A stretch of 64,000 bases of DNA from Hirudo medicinalis (Eukaryota > Annelida > Clitellata > Hirudinida > Hirudinidae). This document shows, piece after piece, positions 15,273-27,200 of this stretch (its first letter is position 1; each line of letters opens with the position of its first letter). The notes below the pieces were generated by a model. That model was not told the DNA's origin. It ran no database searches and worked only from the letters and a program-made list of their open reading frames with translations. The position numbers were made by a program, and so were the translations under genes. The stretch lies in assembly GCA_011800805.1 (NCBI GenBank), contig MPNW01000643.1, positions 97,889 to 161,888 of the forward strand, written 5' to 3'.

Positions 15273-16077
15273 CATAATATTAATAATAATAACTAATCAT
15301 AATGAATATCAACAATATTCTATATTTTTAAAGCAACAGATAATTTATTACAACAGCAACTACTTTTTTTTATTTCAAGATCCAACTTAAAAAGTTTGTG
15401 AAATTACATTGGCAGTTTAAAATCAATTCCTCCAGATATGGTTCCAAAATCGTCGAGCCAAGCATCGTAGGATGGAGCATACCCGCAAGAAACCAGGCCG
15501 TCCCTCCCTTGCCCATCCTCCCACCAACTGTAGTGGAGTGCCCATACCTGAGGAAGAAGTGAAGAAACGAAAGAGAAGATCTCGTTCCAAAAAGATCTTA
15601 CCCCGGCACTTTGAAGACGCCACGGTGAAAGACGAACCAAGCGAATCCGGGTGGATTACCGGATGTTACCAGACCATTGGAGACAACTCGACAGCACGCG
15701 AGGCTACCATGGACGGCAACGAGGCCGACTCTACCAGCGACACGTGCGACGTCAGTCAGCAAGAATCGAAATACCTCATTCCAGTCGACAACCTATGCAC
15801 GATATCCAGATGCGAGTCGGACGACGAAGATGATTTCATCGACGTCTGCTCGTCCCCGCTTCACCATTCCACGCCTCACGCTCCTGGGCTCAAGACCCAC
15901 GAAAGGTCGTTGGTCGACAGTGGCATCGACTCCCTCTCATCCTCACTTCTTCAGCAAGAACTGGCCTCCTCTTCTGCGACTAGCCTCGATTTGAGGTCAG
16001 GTTCAAGCAAAAGGTCAACGACGATGGCAAAGAAACTCCTATTCGGCATCGATAACATTCTAGGTCTTAGCAGTTGA
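14436..16077 (+). CDS. Unc-4-like homeobox gene A
   Basis: Three exons, 14436-14760, 14911-15083 and 15436-16077, give 379 aa if translation starts at 14436. The homeodomain spans about residues 121-180: KWQQQQLESFFARQHYPNKE, then a phase-0 intron after position 46, then IWFQNRRAKHRR with Gln at position 50. Directly after it comes KKPGRPSLAHPPTNCSG, which matches the KKGPGRPAHNxHPTTCSGEP signature that follows the Unc-4/UNCX homeodomain. The N-terminal arm lacks the usual RRxRT and position 56 is His rather than Trp. The C-terminus ends in LLFGIDNILGL, an eh1-like (FxIxxIL) Groucho-binding pattern. Expected role: DNA-binding repressor in neural or mesodermal fate. The first exon includes an Asn/Asp run; its exact start is tentative. 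It has a convergent sister gene at 18044-16672. Confidence 0.88.
15208..15273. repeat. (GAT)n(AAT)n compound microsatellite
   Basis: A GAT run passes directly into an AAT run, inside the intron that splits the gene A homeodomain. Confidence 0.9.
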
Positions 16078-16265
16078 TTGGACGATTATAATGAGAATTT
16101 TTATTGGCTGATTAGGTAATTAAGTTGTAAATATTAATTAGCTGAAAGTGAACATCATGCAATCAAAATATATTTTCCTGTGATTTTTAAAGTCTTTCTT
16201 AGGCAGATTGTTGTGTCAGGTCTGTGGCACTTTCTTATTATAATATTTAGTTCTTATAATTTCCA

Positions 16266-16271
16266 AATAAA
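16266..16271 (+). terminator. Polyadenylation signal for homeobox gene A
   Basis: AATAAA about 190 bp after the gene A stop codon, before the convergent gene B 3' end. Confidence 0.45.
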
Positions 16272-16584
16272 ATATTTTTTAAATTAATTGTTTGACTTTT
16301 ACTTATTTTACAATAAATGGAATTCAAAATAATTTTAATTGATACATGTTGTTTTCTTCCTTAAATTTCAATTTTATGAAAATCTCCCGGAATTAATTTA
16401 AGCCAATTAAAGGTCCTCAACTTCTTAGAATTTTTTCCAATGAAATACTCATGCAGCCTTTCTTTTCAAGCATCCCTGCAATGCCAAGATCCAAAGCCTA
16501 GGTTAAAAAAATATTGGAAATAATTTCGTTCAAATTAAACACTTTATATTAAATAAGTTTTATCAAATAGAAGGGGAGCACAAT

Positions 16585-16590
16585 TTTATT
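16585..16590 (-). terminator. Polyadenylation signal for homeobox gene B
   Basis: TTTATT on + (AATAAA on -) about 80 bp beyond the gene B stop codon. Confidence 0.45.
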
Positions 16591-16671
16591 GAAAAACAAC
16601 AAGGTCAGTTAGAAGGCTGTCCAAACAAAAAATTCAGTTCTCAATTATCTAAGTTTCTACACTAATCTAAT

Positions 16672-18044
16672 TCAGTCCTCAAGGCCTAATAAGCTGTTAA
16701 TACTGAAACTTAGTCTCTTCCTTGATGGACTTTTCTTTTCCAAGCTGGAATCTTCTCTTCCTGGATTTGTTCTGATGGAAGACTTTGTAGTCATGGACTC
16801 GATGCCGCTGTCTGGAGTTTGCTGAGTGGATGAATTGTCGGAAGCACCTGGATGGCCTGTTGAGACAGAGTGACGGGGCACGGGCGTGGAATGGAACCGG
16901 GGAGAGCCTATCTCGACCCTGGGGGAATTTATTCTGCTCCAGACGGGGTGTGGCATGGAAAAGGAGGATCCGTTGAGACCGGTCTTTGGAATCGAACCGA
17001 CCTCCTCAGGATTCAAAGGGTATGAAGGATCCTGAAGGTTGTCGTGGATGGAATCTTCTCCTCTGATGACGGATATTTTGTACCTATTTGTAGACATTTC
17101 ATCGTCTCCAGAATAAGAATTTACTTCTTCCTGGTGGATTCTGTTTCTTTCCAACCTGTTGATCGGCGAACCATCGCATGTGGTCGGAGGATTTATGAGG
17201 GACGGTCTGCCGGGTCTTTTTTTTGTATGGTTCTTCTTGCGATGTCTCGCTCGACGATTTTGAAACCAGATCTAACGAATGAACCAATTTTCCAGAAAGT
17301 TACTAGTGAATTATCACCATGGTTTGCTAATATTAACAGAATTACAAAACAATTACAGACATAAACAATGTTTACGATTGATATCAATACGTAAAAGACT
17401 TAAGCTAAAAATGGGCTATACATGAGACAGTCAAAAATGGACATTTAGACAAAACGAAACGACTACACACCATCAGTTTTCGTTCAGTAGTTCCAAGCCG
17501 TGCTGCCACTTGTTCTCGTTGTTCTTTAGTAGGGTAGTGATTCTTGTTGAAACATTTTTCCAGCTCATCCGACTGCCATGGTTGAAAGACTGAACGGTCA
17601 TCATCATCCAGAGCGACTGTAATGTGATGCGATTAGATCAATCAATCAATCTTGCTTTTCGTGGATAATATTGATAAATTGCAATGGAAGATGCCGATGA
17701 GCATACCGCTAGATGCTTGTAGATAATACTAACTAAATCAGTTGAAACCTAAGGTCCAAAGTTAATTAAAATTTTAAAATTAAATATAAAGTTAATAACT
17801 AATTAATTAATTAGCTAAATAAAAAAAAAACCAGCCCACCGTAATCCGTTACAGCATCAAGATGTCTTCCATTCCTGACGTCACCATCCATCTGTGGAGG
17901 CGGCAGAGACAGTTGGTGGACGAAGGACAGACTGGAATTGATTGACAAATAGGGAAAGAAGCTTATGCCCCTGTTCACTGAAAACGTGGTCATCGGGGGA
18001 AGGAATGGCTGGCAAAATCTAGAATACAAGAATGGATTAAACAT
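16672..18044 (-). CDS. Unc-4-like homeobox gene B, convergent paralogue of gene A
   Basis: Three exons, 18044-17840, 17616-17471 and 17271-16672, give 316 aa. The homeodomain lies at about residues 72-131: FQPWQSDELEKCFNKNHYPT, a phase-0 intron after position 46, then IWFQNRRARHRKK (Gln50, His56). It is followed by KKRPGRPSLINPPTTCDGSP, the Unc-4/UNCX post-homeodomain signature. Arm position 5 is Arg but positions 1-4 are all Asp. The tail reads DSGIES then RLSFSINSLLGLED, an eh1-like motif at the very end, parallel to gene A. Both introns match those of gene A in place and phase (phase 1 before the homeodomain, phase 0 within it), which supports duplication from one ancestor. The start at MFNPFLYSRF is the first in-frame Met and is tentative. 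Confidence 0.88.
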
Positions 18045-20355
18045 CTTTGAATATAATATTAATACTAATACAATATAATATTAAACGCTAAATGAGGAAA
18101 TTGAAAACTAGTTGAAGCAATTGTAGTAAAAAATTTTCCGTTCAGTCTTCAGCGAATAACTCCAAGAACCAAACACAGAACAACCGAATCTCAAAAAAAG
18201 CGGAAATAAAACCAACCGACAGATCAGTTTAAATAATATTTCAATCATCATCCTTGTAAAATCCCATTGTCCCAACATCAAAAGAGAAACGAGTGTTGTC
18301 GCAAAGGCAGAGAATTCAAGCAGTATTTCAATATTCGGCACATCGCAAAAGACCGTCCTTAACAAGCAACTTCTTGAAGTCTGCTTGTAAATTGGGTAAA
18401 TCTGCTAACAAGGCCTTATTGAATTCTTTGAGGTCTGACGAAAGTGAACTATATCAATCTGAGATTGGAGATTTTTTGTGATAAAAATTAATCAAAATGT
18501 TTGCTAGTTGGTGTCAAGAGTTAGGAAGGGGTTCTGAACGGTTGTTAGGGTCATTTTCTTACGTGGAGTTCGGGGATTTGTGACTTGCAAAAAAAAAAAA
18601 ACTTATAAACGCGTGATTTGTCTCAAATTAAACTGTAAACATCGTACATTTTCAGTAATAATCACAAAAATAAGAAGTCAACTAATTACCAGGAAGCGTC
18701 GAACGCCATACTGCAGACAGAATGTTGAATTATCAGTTGGAGTTACGCAAGGATTTACAAGGCAGAGGTGTGAAATGATTGAAATGGTTTCATCGAAGAG
18801 CTTGCGAAATCAATTTTTTATTGAAAGAGAGCACATGCCTTCCGTCCGTGAAGCATTGAGGCTGTGGACAGTTGAGATTGATATTGTGCACCTTGTTACA
18901 TCCTTTTTTTGTGGACAAATGGAAGATAACTTCGTAATGGGAGTTATTGTTGCTGTGTTGCAGCGCTGATTTTGCATTCCAATGTTGATTTTTATTTAAT
19001 ATTTAGTTATATAAACGAGCCAACGATGTTTTTATTTTTAGAATTCTGGTTGAAGAACGCCAAAAGAAGGTATTGAATAACAACAGATCTTTGTCCAGCA
19101 TTAACTGCTGGTAGCTGATAAGCGCTTGTTAACGTCTCTAAAATATTATCATCATTAATATTATTATTATTAGCAACAGCCTAACAGCAATTAGAACCAA
19201 TGATTACATTGAAGTATTGCTTTTTAGATTGTTATTATTCTGACTTAAATTATTTTAATACCAACCACGTGGACCGACCCTAATTATGGAATTATTATTT
19301 GAAACACGAAAATTTCCAAGGAGACTTACTAGACCTCATGAACAGAAGGGGAAGAACTAACCCAAAACCCAACCGACTAAGACAGATTCTTATCGAGGGG
19401 CATTTGGAAATAAAACTACTCAAACAAACATTTAGCAGGGAATCATAATATGCCCGATTTTGAGTTATTCCAGTACTTGGGTGTCAGACGACATTCGAAC
19501 CATTCTGCCCCCCTCATTATCTCCAAGAAACTAATCGAATAGCAGGACAAAGGCACAAAACACTTGGAGTTATTATTTTATTAATGAATCCGTAGATTAA
19601 AAGTAAATAAAAATTAATCGTCAGGTAATAATTGAACAATTACTCATCATCAGTTCCCCCCAGAAAAATTATGATATGGAATATTTACAACTTGTACTCT
19701 CACAAGCTGAGAAGAATGAATGAATGAATGATAAAGAAGAAAGCAGATTTACAAGTAACGGTTGCATCGTTTTTGGACCTCGAGCAAAAACAGTAGACAG
19801 TCAAGCTGGATTTCCAAGGATTTCTTCTGAGGTCGATCTTCATTCTCTGGAGCTGCATTTCCACTAAAAGGAGATTTTTTTTCCTTACCTTGGAAATGTT
19901 TCCACAAAAATTTAAAAGTTTAGCAGTTTTTAAGTGATCGTAGCTTTCGATGCGTGCATCGACCCTTGCTCATTCGACACGCACACTCGCTCTTTCGAGA
20001 CTTTGGTAGAACTATGACATAATTATAGAGAAAAATGAATGTCATTCAAATAAAGATAATAATTACGCCGGGCATTATAATTAAAATTCAAGTTTTAGAA
20101 GTGAGACAAAATGTAAACAAATGAATAAACACGGACATTAGCTTATTGATTGTCAAAGAGGATTGGATCGACATCGGTCGCACCTCACAATAATCGAGAG
20201 ATCACCATCTTTACTAACATCATTATCATTACCAGTAAGATGATTAATATTCTTAGCCCAGCAGAATTGTAAACAAAGCTAGGTCGAGGAAAAGAAAATA
20301 ATAGCAATAACTAAATAAAAACAACAGTCCAACGTCATAAATAATAATAACAACA

Positions 20356-20388
<33 letters not shown>

Positions 20389-20440
20389 ACCACAATAACA
20401 TTAACGTAAAATAAACTCCTCAACCGATGGGGATCGATCG
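18045..20440. other. Gene-free stretch between homeobox gene B and UNC50
   Basis: It should contain the gene B promoter and the UNC50 3' region. A 129-codon + open frame (18580-18969) starts with a lysine-rich stretch; it has no motif or splice context I recognise. ATT repeats lie at about 20358-20390. Nothing else is supported. Confidence 0.4.
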
Positions 20441-22942
20441 TCAGGTCGAACGAAACGTGTAAAACGAGCAGAGGGCGCGATCGAAGTTGATGCCGAGAGC
20501 AATCGAGAGAATGTAAAAGAGGAAGAGACAGGTCAACGGGTACAGCAGGATGTGTGTCCTCTTCAGGAAAGGGAGGGCTGCAAAGGGGTAACTCATGTAT
20601 TAATACCTCTAGAAATACTTCATGAAGATATTATTATTACTACAGAAATAGTAAAATCATTTTTATTATCAGTATTGTCGAAAATGATAACATCAATAAG
20701 GAAATTAAATTTATCTTTAACTAAACATTAACACTAAAATCAAAATGTCTTTAAAACAAATCAATCTTTCAAAGTTTCGTTTCCATCAGAAACTGGTAAT
20801 ATTTTCCATTTTATTCAGAGAAAACGAATCGCCTTTTAGCACAAATTCACGAATTTGCCGCCCGGCAGTCGGAGATTTAAAATATCACGAACAAAAGAAG
20901 CAACAAAAAAGAAAATATCGACGTCACGACTCACAGCTGTAACCGAGGAACGTAATGTAGATGTAATATCCGATGGCTATCAACCAGACCGTATTTCCCA
21001 GCAGGCAGGCAACGTACGAGTCTATTTCAAAATCTGTTTCAATGACAAAACACCAATGAGCGATGGAAACTCTTGTGAACGGAACAGGACTTGAACTCCA
21101 GACGGAGCTGCACGGAAACGAAAGCCTCGGTCGGGCGGCTACCGAAGTCCACGTTGCTAATGTTAATGCCCAGCTATGCAATGCGCTTCAGCTAATAATC
21201 ATGTGGCTTTGTTAATCGACCAAGAAAATCACATGAGTAACGTCATCATCATCATCACCAAAAACTCACACGATCATCATCATCAGCAGCACTAAAAACT
21301 CACACAAGTAACATCATCATCATCACTATAAACTCACATGAGCATCATCATCATCATCATCGCTTCAAACTTACATGAGAGAAATGGCAGCTGGAAGAAG
21401 TGGAGGATGAGGAGGAGGGGGAAGAAAGCGTTGAGGTGGATGTCGAAGCAGTACCCCCACTCCACGTCGCAACGGGAGGGTGGCTGCACGATCAGGAACC
21501 GATTGGTCACGAACCTGACCAATGAGATTATTAATAATAATAATAATAATGAAGACGACAAAGAAAAAGTATAAAGCATAATAATAATAATAATAATTCA
21601 ATTTAAGTTTTGACTCGGTTTGTAATTAAGGCAATGCATTCGTTTCCATTTATTGTTGCTTTTTTGCTTTTTGTTTGTTTTTTGTCTTATGTTTTTCTTG
21701 TACTGTCTGAGGTCTCTGGATGAGACTTGACAATCATTTTATCCAGCTGCAATACAGCCGAGCTTGACTTTGAATAAAATAATAATAATAATAATAATGC
21801 TTTTCTTAATTGTGAACGTATTTTCAACTAAAGGTTTAGGCAAAATAATGCAACTTTAATATCATGGTAGCCCAATGCTATTTACATTGAAAATGACATT
21901 GTAATGTTGTTTTAAGATAATAATGACATTGTGATGTTGTTTTAATACTTCTGAACCAATAAAGAACTGCAACTTCAACAAAATTACATTCCACAACAAC
22001 AAACCAAAGCAGTGTGGCCAGCACCAGTCCCACCCCAACGCAATCAATGAAGACCACCCAGAAAAAGAACTTGAAAAAGCCTGACACTCCTAATCTGAGG
22101 GTCATGCTGAATCCGACAGAGGATACTGCCATTAATAAATTAATATTTTAAAAGGGGATTATTATTATTATTATTAATATTATTATAATAATTATTATTA
22201 TTAACAAGATTATCTTGTGGAGAAAAATAAGAGGTTGAAAAATTTATCGAGACCCACCGAGCAGCCAAAATGTGAGAAGAACCAAGAAGGCAGGATCATC
22301 TCTTGCCCACTGGTTTTTGGTCTCTTTGGAATATAATGGATGTAGAACAGTTTAAACTCGACGGATTGATTAATTGAAAATTTAACAAAATTAAATGAAA
22401 TCAATTTAATTTCAGGTAGTTATAACTGAAATGTAGGATTCAAAATGAAATCAACTTAGAAGAATATTTTCTCACGTTTTCTGTATCCAAAGTTCCTGTA
22501 GCTGAAACAAAAAGGAAATCAAACATTTACATAATGCATTATTGATGACGTTTGGAGGCTTTGAATGTGAACCAATTAACAAGTTATAATTCACTGCCAT
22601 GCCCCTTGCTTGGCCGGCTACTGCAAATTACTCGACTTTATTTATTAACCGATAAAGGTGCAGTTCAAATGCCAATACAAAATAATCACTGATAAGACAT
22701 TGAGATGATGATCAAACAGTTCAATGCAAGGTTTGACAAGCAAGAGAAGAAATTGATGCCAACACTTTCTGTGGAGAAACAAAGAGGTACACCATCTGCC
22801 ACAGAGCATACTCGAAGTCCATCTGTCTGAACTTCAAGATCTTTCTCAGAAATTTCTGCCTCTTCGCAGTGGCCGTGAGAGCACAGCAGGAAATTGACGA
22901 AGGTGTCGGGGAGGACGGCTTGCCATTCCTGTCCAAATCCAT
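20441..22942 (-). CDS. UNC50: UNC50, Golgi/ER multi-pass membrane protein
   Basis: Seven exons: 22942-22764, 22501-22476, 22323-22258, 22125-22005, 21514-21375, 21033-20935, 20577-20441. All phases agree and give 255 aa (human 259). UNC50 is an inner Golgi/ER membrane protein needed for assembly and delivery of some nicotinic acetylcholine receptors and for GARP-linked traffic. Family blocks run in order: RQMDFEYALWQMVYLFVSPQ, YRNFGYRK, QWARDDPAFLVLL, FWVVFIDCVGVGL, DVEWGYCFDIHLNAFFPLLL, GNTVWLIAIGYYIYITFLGY and LPFLKRTHILLYPL. Five or six hydrophobic segments are expected. Exon 2 is only 26 nt. The ATG at 22942 is the one closest to the conserved core; an in-frame Met four codons upstream is an alternative. 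Confidence 0.95.
21741..21798 (+). repeat. Retroelement-like 3' tail with (ATA)n end
   Basis: The segment CAGCTGCAATACAGCCGAG leads into TTGACTTTGAATA and then AATAAT repeats. A very similar block occurs at about 31231-31310. A shared unique head with a simple-repeat tail is typical of the 3' end of a non-LTR element or SINE. Confidence 0.5.
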
Positions 22943-23873
22943 GATTGTCTGCAATCAAGAAGTGCTTCCTTATCAAATAGATATTACATTTCTTTCTTTG
23001 TACATACATATTTTCCCAACTTTCAAATGTATGTGCTGTATATCATACACATAAGAAGACCATCACAGAGCATTACAGATTTGGAAATAATGATTGAGAA
23101 TAATTTTTTTTATGTATATCAATCACTGCCTTAATAATGTTTTATAGCATTCTTTTATTAAAATGATATTCTTAAATTTGAATATTTTATTGCCAGTTAT
23201 TCTTCTACAAGAAGGCCTTAGCAGTCATTTAAAGTCAAGTAGTAGTTTTTAAAGGCTGTTGATGTAATGAATACGGACCTGCACAAACTTCCAATGTAGC
23301 TGAAAATGATAAGTGCTTTACGTAATACTATCAAAGCTCACAAATGTACGCAATCAACATCCATTAACCAGTCACAACACTCAATTTGGTTTTACTCGGA
23401 ACCAAGTAAACACATCAAAATGGGGTTTGACTAATGGATTTCTGGAGATTCTCGAAATTGTTATTTATATTTATTAATATGTTTGTGAATGAATTTATTC
23501 GTTTCAAGTAAATTTTTAAAATGAATTATTTATTTAAAGAAATTCTTCTATTAGATATTTGTTTTCTTTGGTTGTTTGTTTTAAAGAAATTTTTGTTCAA
23601 GCTGATTTTATAAGACCGTGCTCTTTTGTCAGACTGATGCTTTGTGCCATTGGCATCCTTAATATAAATGCCTTGCTCAAGAATTCTTTTGAGACTTGAG
23701 ATAAAAGACGATCAAAATCTCGTTGACTTTTCTTACTGCGGTGAGGCATTTCGAGTAGTCTTCTGCAAACAAATCCATTTTGTCATTCGCGTATAAGATA
23801 TTTTTAATAAGCAGTTTAAGATAAAAAAAAGAGCATAGTAAAGAGCATTATTAAATCCTTGTTGGTATACCCT
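22943..23873. other. UNC50 upstream region
   Basis: No confident exon. A minus-strand stretch at about 23600-23770 stays open in one frame (EDYSKCLTAVRKVNEIL) after a TTTGCAG acceptor, but its phase does not join the candidate exon at 23975-23874. Confidence 0.35.
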
Positions 23874-23975
23874 TTTAGCGCCCGACTCGATAACAGAAGA
23901 AGTCGGTGAAAGATTGTCTTCAATAAATTCTTCAAGAAACGAATTAAAACTTTTGAACAAAACAGAGGCAGACAC
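23874..23975 (-). CDS. Candidate first exon of an unrecognised small gene
   Basis: An ATG at 23975 opens a 34-codon segment (MSASVLFKSFNSFLEEFIED, then a Ser/Thr-rich stretch and GAKR) that ends at a GTATAC donor. It lies 298 bp from the BRAP start on the other strand, the geometry of a divergent promoter. I do not recognise the protein. The following region gives either a rapid stop or an out-of-phase open frame, so the gene structure is unresolved. Confidence 0.3.
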
Positions 23976-24273
23976 GTTAAGAGGGCAGAGAAATTATCAC
24001 GGCATTACCATTGAAACCTACCTAATTGGTAAGCAGAGTTCAACAGATATCCAGAGATGACATTGGAATCAAAATTTAGGAGGGAATTGTGAATAACTAC
24101 AATGTTGTTATGCTACCACAAATCGTGATTTTATCACAAAATGTGTAAATGTGGTTAATCATACTAAAACTGAATTTCAGTTAATAATAATTTAAAATTT
24201 TGTTTTTAAAAATTTTTTATTTAAAAAATTTATTTTCAATGCTTGGTAAAAATGATGTTTTTTTTTAGAAGGA

Positions 24274-27200
24274 ATGAGTGAAGGGGCAGATGGAGAGAAG
24301 CCAGAGCCACATTTGACTATGGAGACGGTAAAGGTTTACGAAGGCGGTGTCGTGGAAAAGAACATTCCCCGCAATTCCGAGCTGTGTGTTTTGACGACTG
24401 CGAAGATGCCTAAGCTCAAGATGGACAAGAAATCTTCCATCGACGATGAAAAGTACTTTGATTGTTCGGGAGAGTTTGATGGATGATTTGATGACAAATT
24501 TGGTAAATATTTGCATTCGATGATTGTCACATACCCTCCCACATGAAGGAATGCAACCCATTGAGCCAACATGTACTTGTTTTGTTTGACCCATTATTTA
24601 TCTCATCTTTATTTTTCCATTCATTAACATTAATTGCTAATCGGCTTCTTTTAAATTCATTTGCTTATAATTTGTTGTAATTTACAGGGGTCATCTCAGC
24701 CATGTGGTTCGTTTTTTGTCGGGAAATCCTGCCGTCGAAACGACCGAGGGCTTCCTGCACCTCTACAAAGAACAGTAAGCAATTCACTATGCATGATGCA
24801 TTATAATGATTGATGTTGTTGTTGTTGTTGTTGTGTTGGTAAAGACACAAGACATGCAACAATTTGTATTTCTGAGTGCATAAATAGAGCAACAGTTGTA
24901 ATGTCTCATCAATAATGTTGTTATTGGCAACCCAGCTTGCATTGCCATAAACACACTAGGCTTGGATGTCTTGTTGGGTGATGTTAGCAATGGCTAAGCA
25001 AAAAAACATTGAAATGTCAGGCCTCCTTTCGAGGAGAAGTCGTCGGGCAGTCACATGTTGTGCATGCTCTCCATTCCTGCCACTTTCTGTCTTCAGGACC
25101 TCCTAAAGTTTCTAGGGCCAGTCATGTGAGTCGTTCGTTTTTTTGAAAGACTTTTGAAGGATGATTATTGAAATTTGTTGTGAAAATTGATTGTAATAAT
25201 AGATACTGCTAGCAACAAGAGCAACAGCAACATGGATTATTGGTGATTAATGTATTTTGTGGAGAATTTATGTATTTGTATCATTGTTACTTCTTTAATC
25301 TGTGCAATTCTATCCTGCCATTTGAACCTGGGCATTATTATTATTATTGTTGTTATGGTGATGATGATGATGACGACCATGACCATGACTATGGCATTGA
25401 TGATGATTATAAAGTGGCAACAAAGTAGCATGGCAGCAACAACAACAACAACAATAACAACAACAATAATAAAAATATTAATAATATTCAAGTTGATGTT
25501 AGCATCCGATGAATAGCGAAAATAGTTAACGTGTTTCCTACAATGTCGCCTCTCACCTCCAGACCTGACCTCGAAATGATAAAGGTCGTCAAGCCAGGTA
25601 CTCCGAACGAGTACATGGCTCTGCTCAAGTTCCGAACGCTGGTGGGATTTTTAATCACCACTTCTTGTCGTTTAAATAATGATGTTATGTATGAAAAAAT
25701 GTTTGTGCTAATGTCGTCTGCCATATGTTCATCTTATATTTTCATTTGAAAATCTCATTTTTATGCAAACTCTTTGATCCTTCTTTGTCGATGATTCGCT
25801 ACGATGAACATTCAGAGTTGTGCCCACGAGTTCTTTGAGATGTGCAACGACAAGAAATTCAATTCCATCGAGCCCGACATCTGTCACCTGGCTTTCGTGG
25901 CCAAGATAGACTGCATACGATCCCAGGAGGTAACTATGATGATGATGAAGAAGATGGTGATGATGATGATACATGGCAATGGTGATGGAGGAGGTAATGA
26001 CAATGACATCATGTCAATGATGATGATGAAGATAGTGATGATGATGATGATGATCAGCTGTTAATGGGATTTTGAAGATGATAATGAATATGATGAAAGT
26101 ACCATTACCATTTATTGCACGTTTAACAATAAAGTTAGTTAGAATTACACTAAATTATTTATTTTTTTTACCGGAACTTTTCAGGGAGCGGGAGAGGCTC
26201 TGACGAATGCCGTGGAGTTGCCTGTATGTGCGGTTTGCCTCGAAAAAATGGTAACACTCCATTAGGCATTCATTGAATGATTATGACTAACATGACCTTG
26301 AATGATGGTGATGATATCTTCCCCAGGATGAGTCAGTCGAAGGGGTCCTCACCATACTCTGCAACCACTCGTTCCACACCCCATGCATTGCACAATGCGA
26401 AGACACCACGTGAGTCTCGTGCTTGCATAAATTATTTTCATCCTAATTATAATAATGCTAATTATAATAATGCTTGTTTATCCATTGCTCCCAATCAGGT
26501 GTCCCGTATGTAGGTACACCTTGACCCCGATTCCTGTGGCTGGCAACAAATGTTTCCAGTGCTCCAATCAGGAGGTGAGAATCAAAATTTGCATTCGAAC
26601 ATCGTTAATCATGAAATCATCTTGAATTGCTGATTCATGCATTCGATGAATTGGAATAGGTTTTATTTAGCAGCTTTTTGACCCCTTTTTCTTAATCTAA
26701 TTCGGTGGCAATGGATGAATGACACTGCGTTTATGTTCTAAATGTCAGTTCTTTGCAACGATTTAGAAGAATGCCCTAATGGCTGGCCGGTTTTCAATTT
26801 CTTTGCCAAATTGAACCAGGACCTCTGGATATGCCTCATCTGTGGGGAGGTGGGCTGCGGACGTTATGCCAACGGGCATGCTCACCGTCACTTCCAGCTG
26901 ACCGCTCACACCTACGCCATGCAGCTCGGTAGCAATCGAGTTTGGGACTACGTCGGAGAAAACTACGTGCATCGTCTGGTGCTCAACAAGGTCGACGGAA
27001 AGTTGGTGGAGGTTGACAATGAACTCAGCAGGGCTGCCTTACTCCAGGAAGAGAAGATAGAGTCTCTTAGTCTTGAGGTGAGTCTGGTTCGGGGAGATTT
27101 TCGCTTTATAATAGGGGTGAAGGCTGGGGCTGAACTTTCTTGATTGATAATCATTGCTGTTATCCTTAATTGCTCTCCTTTTCCAGAATAACACATGATA

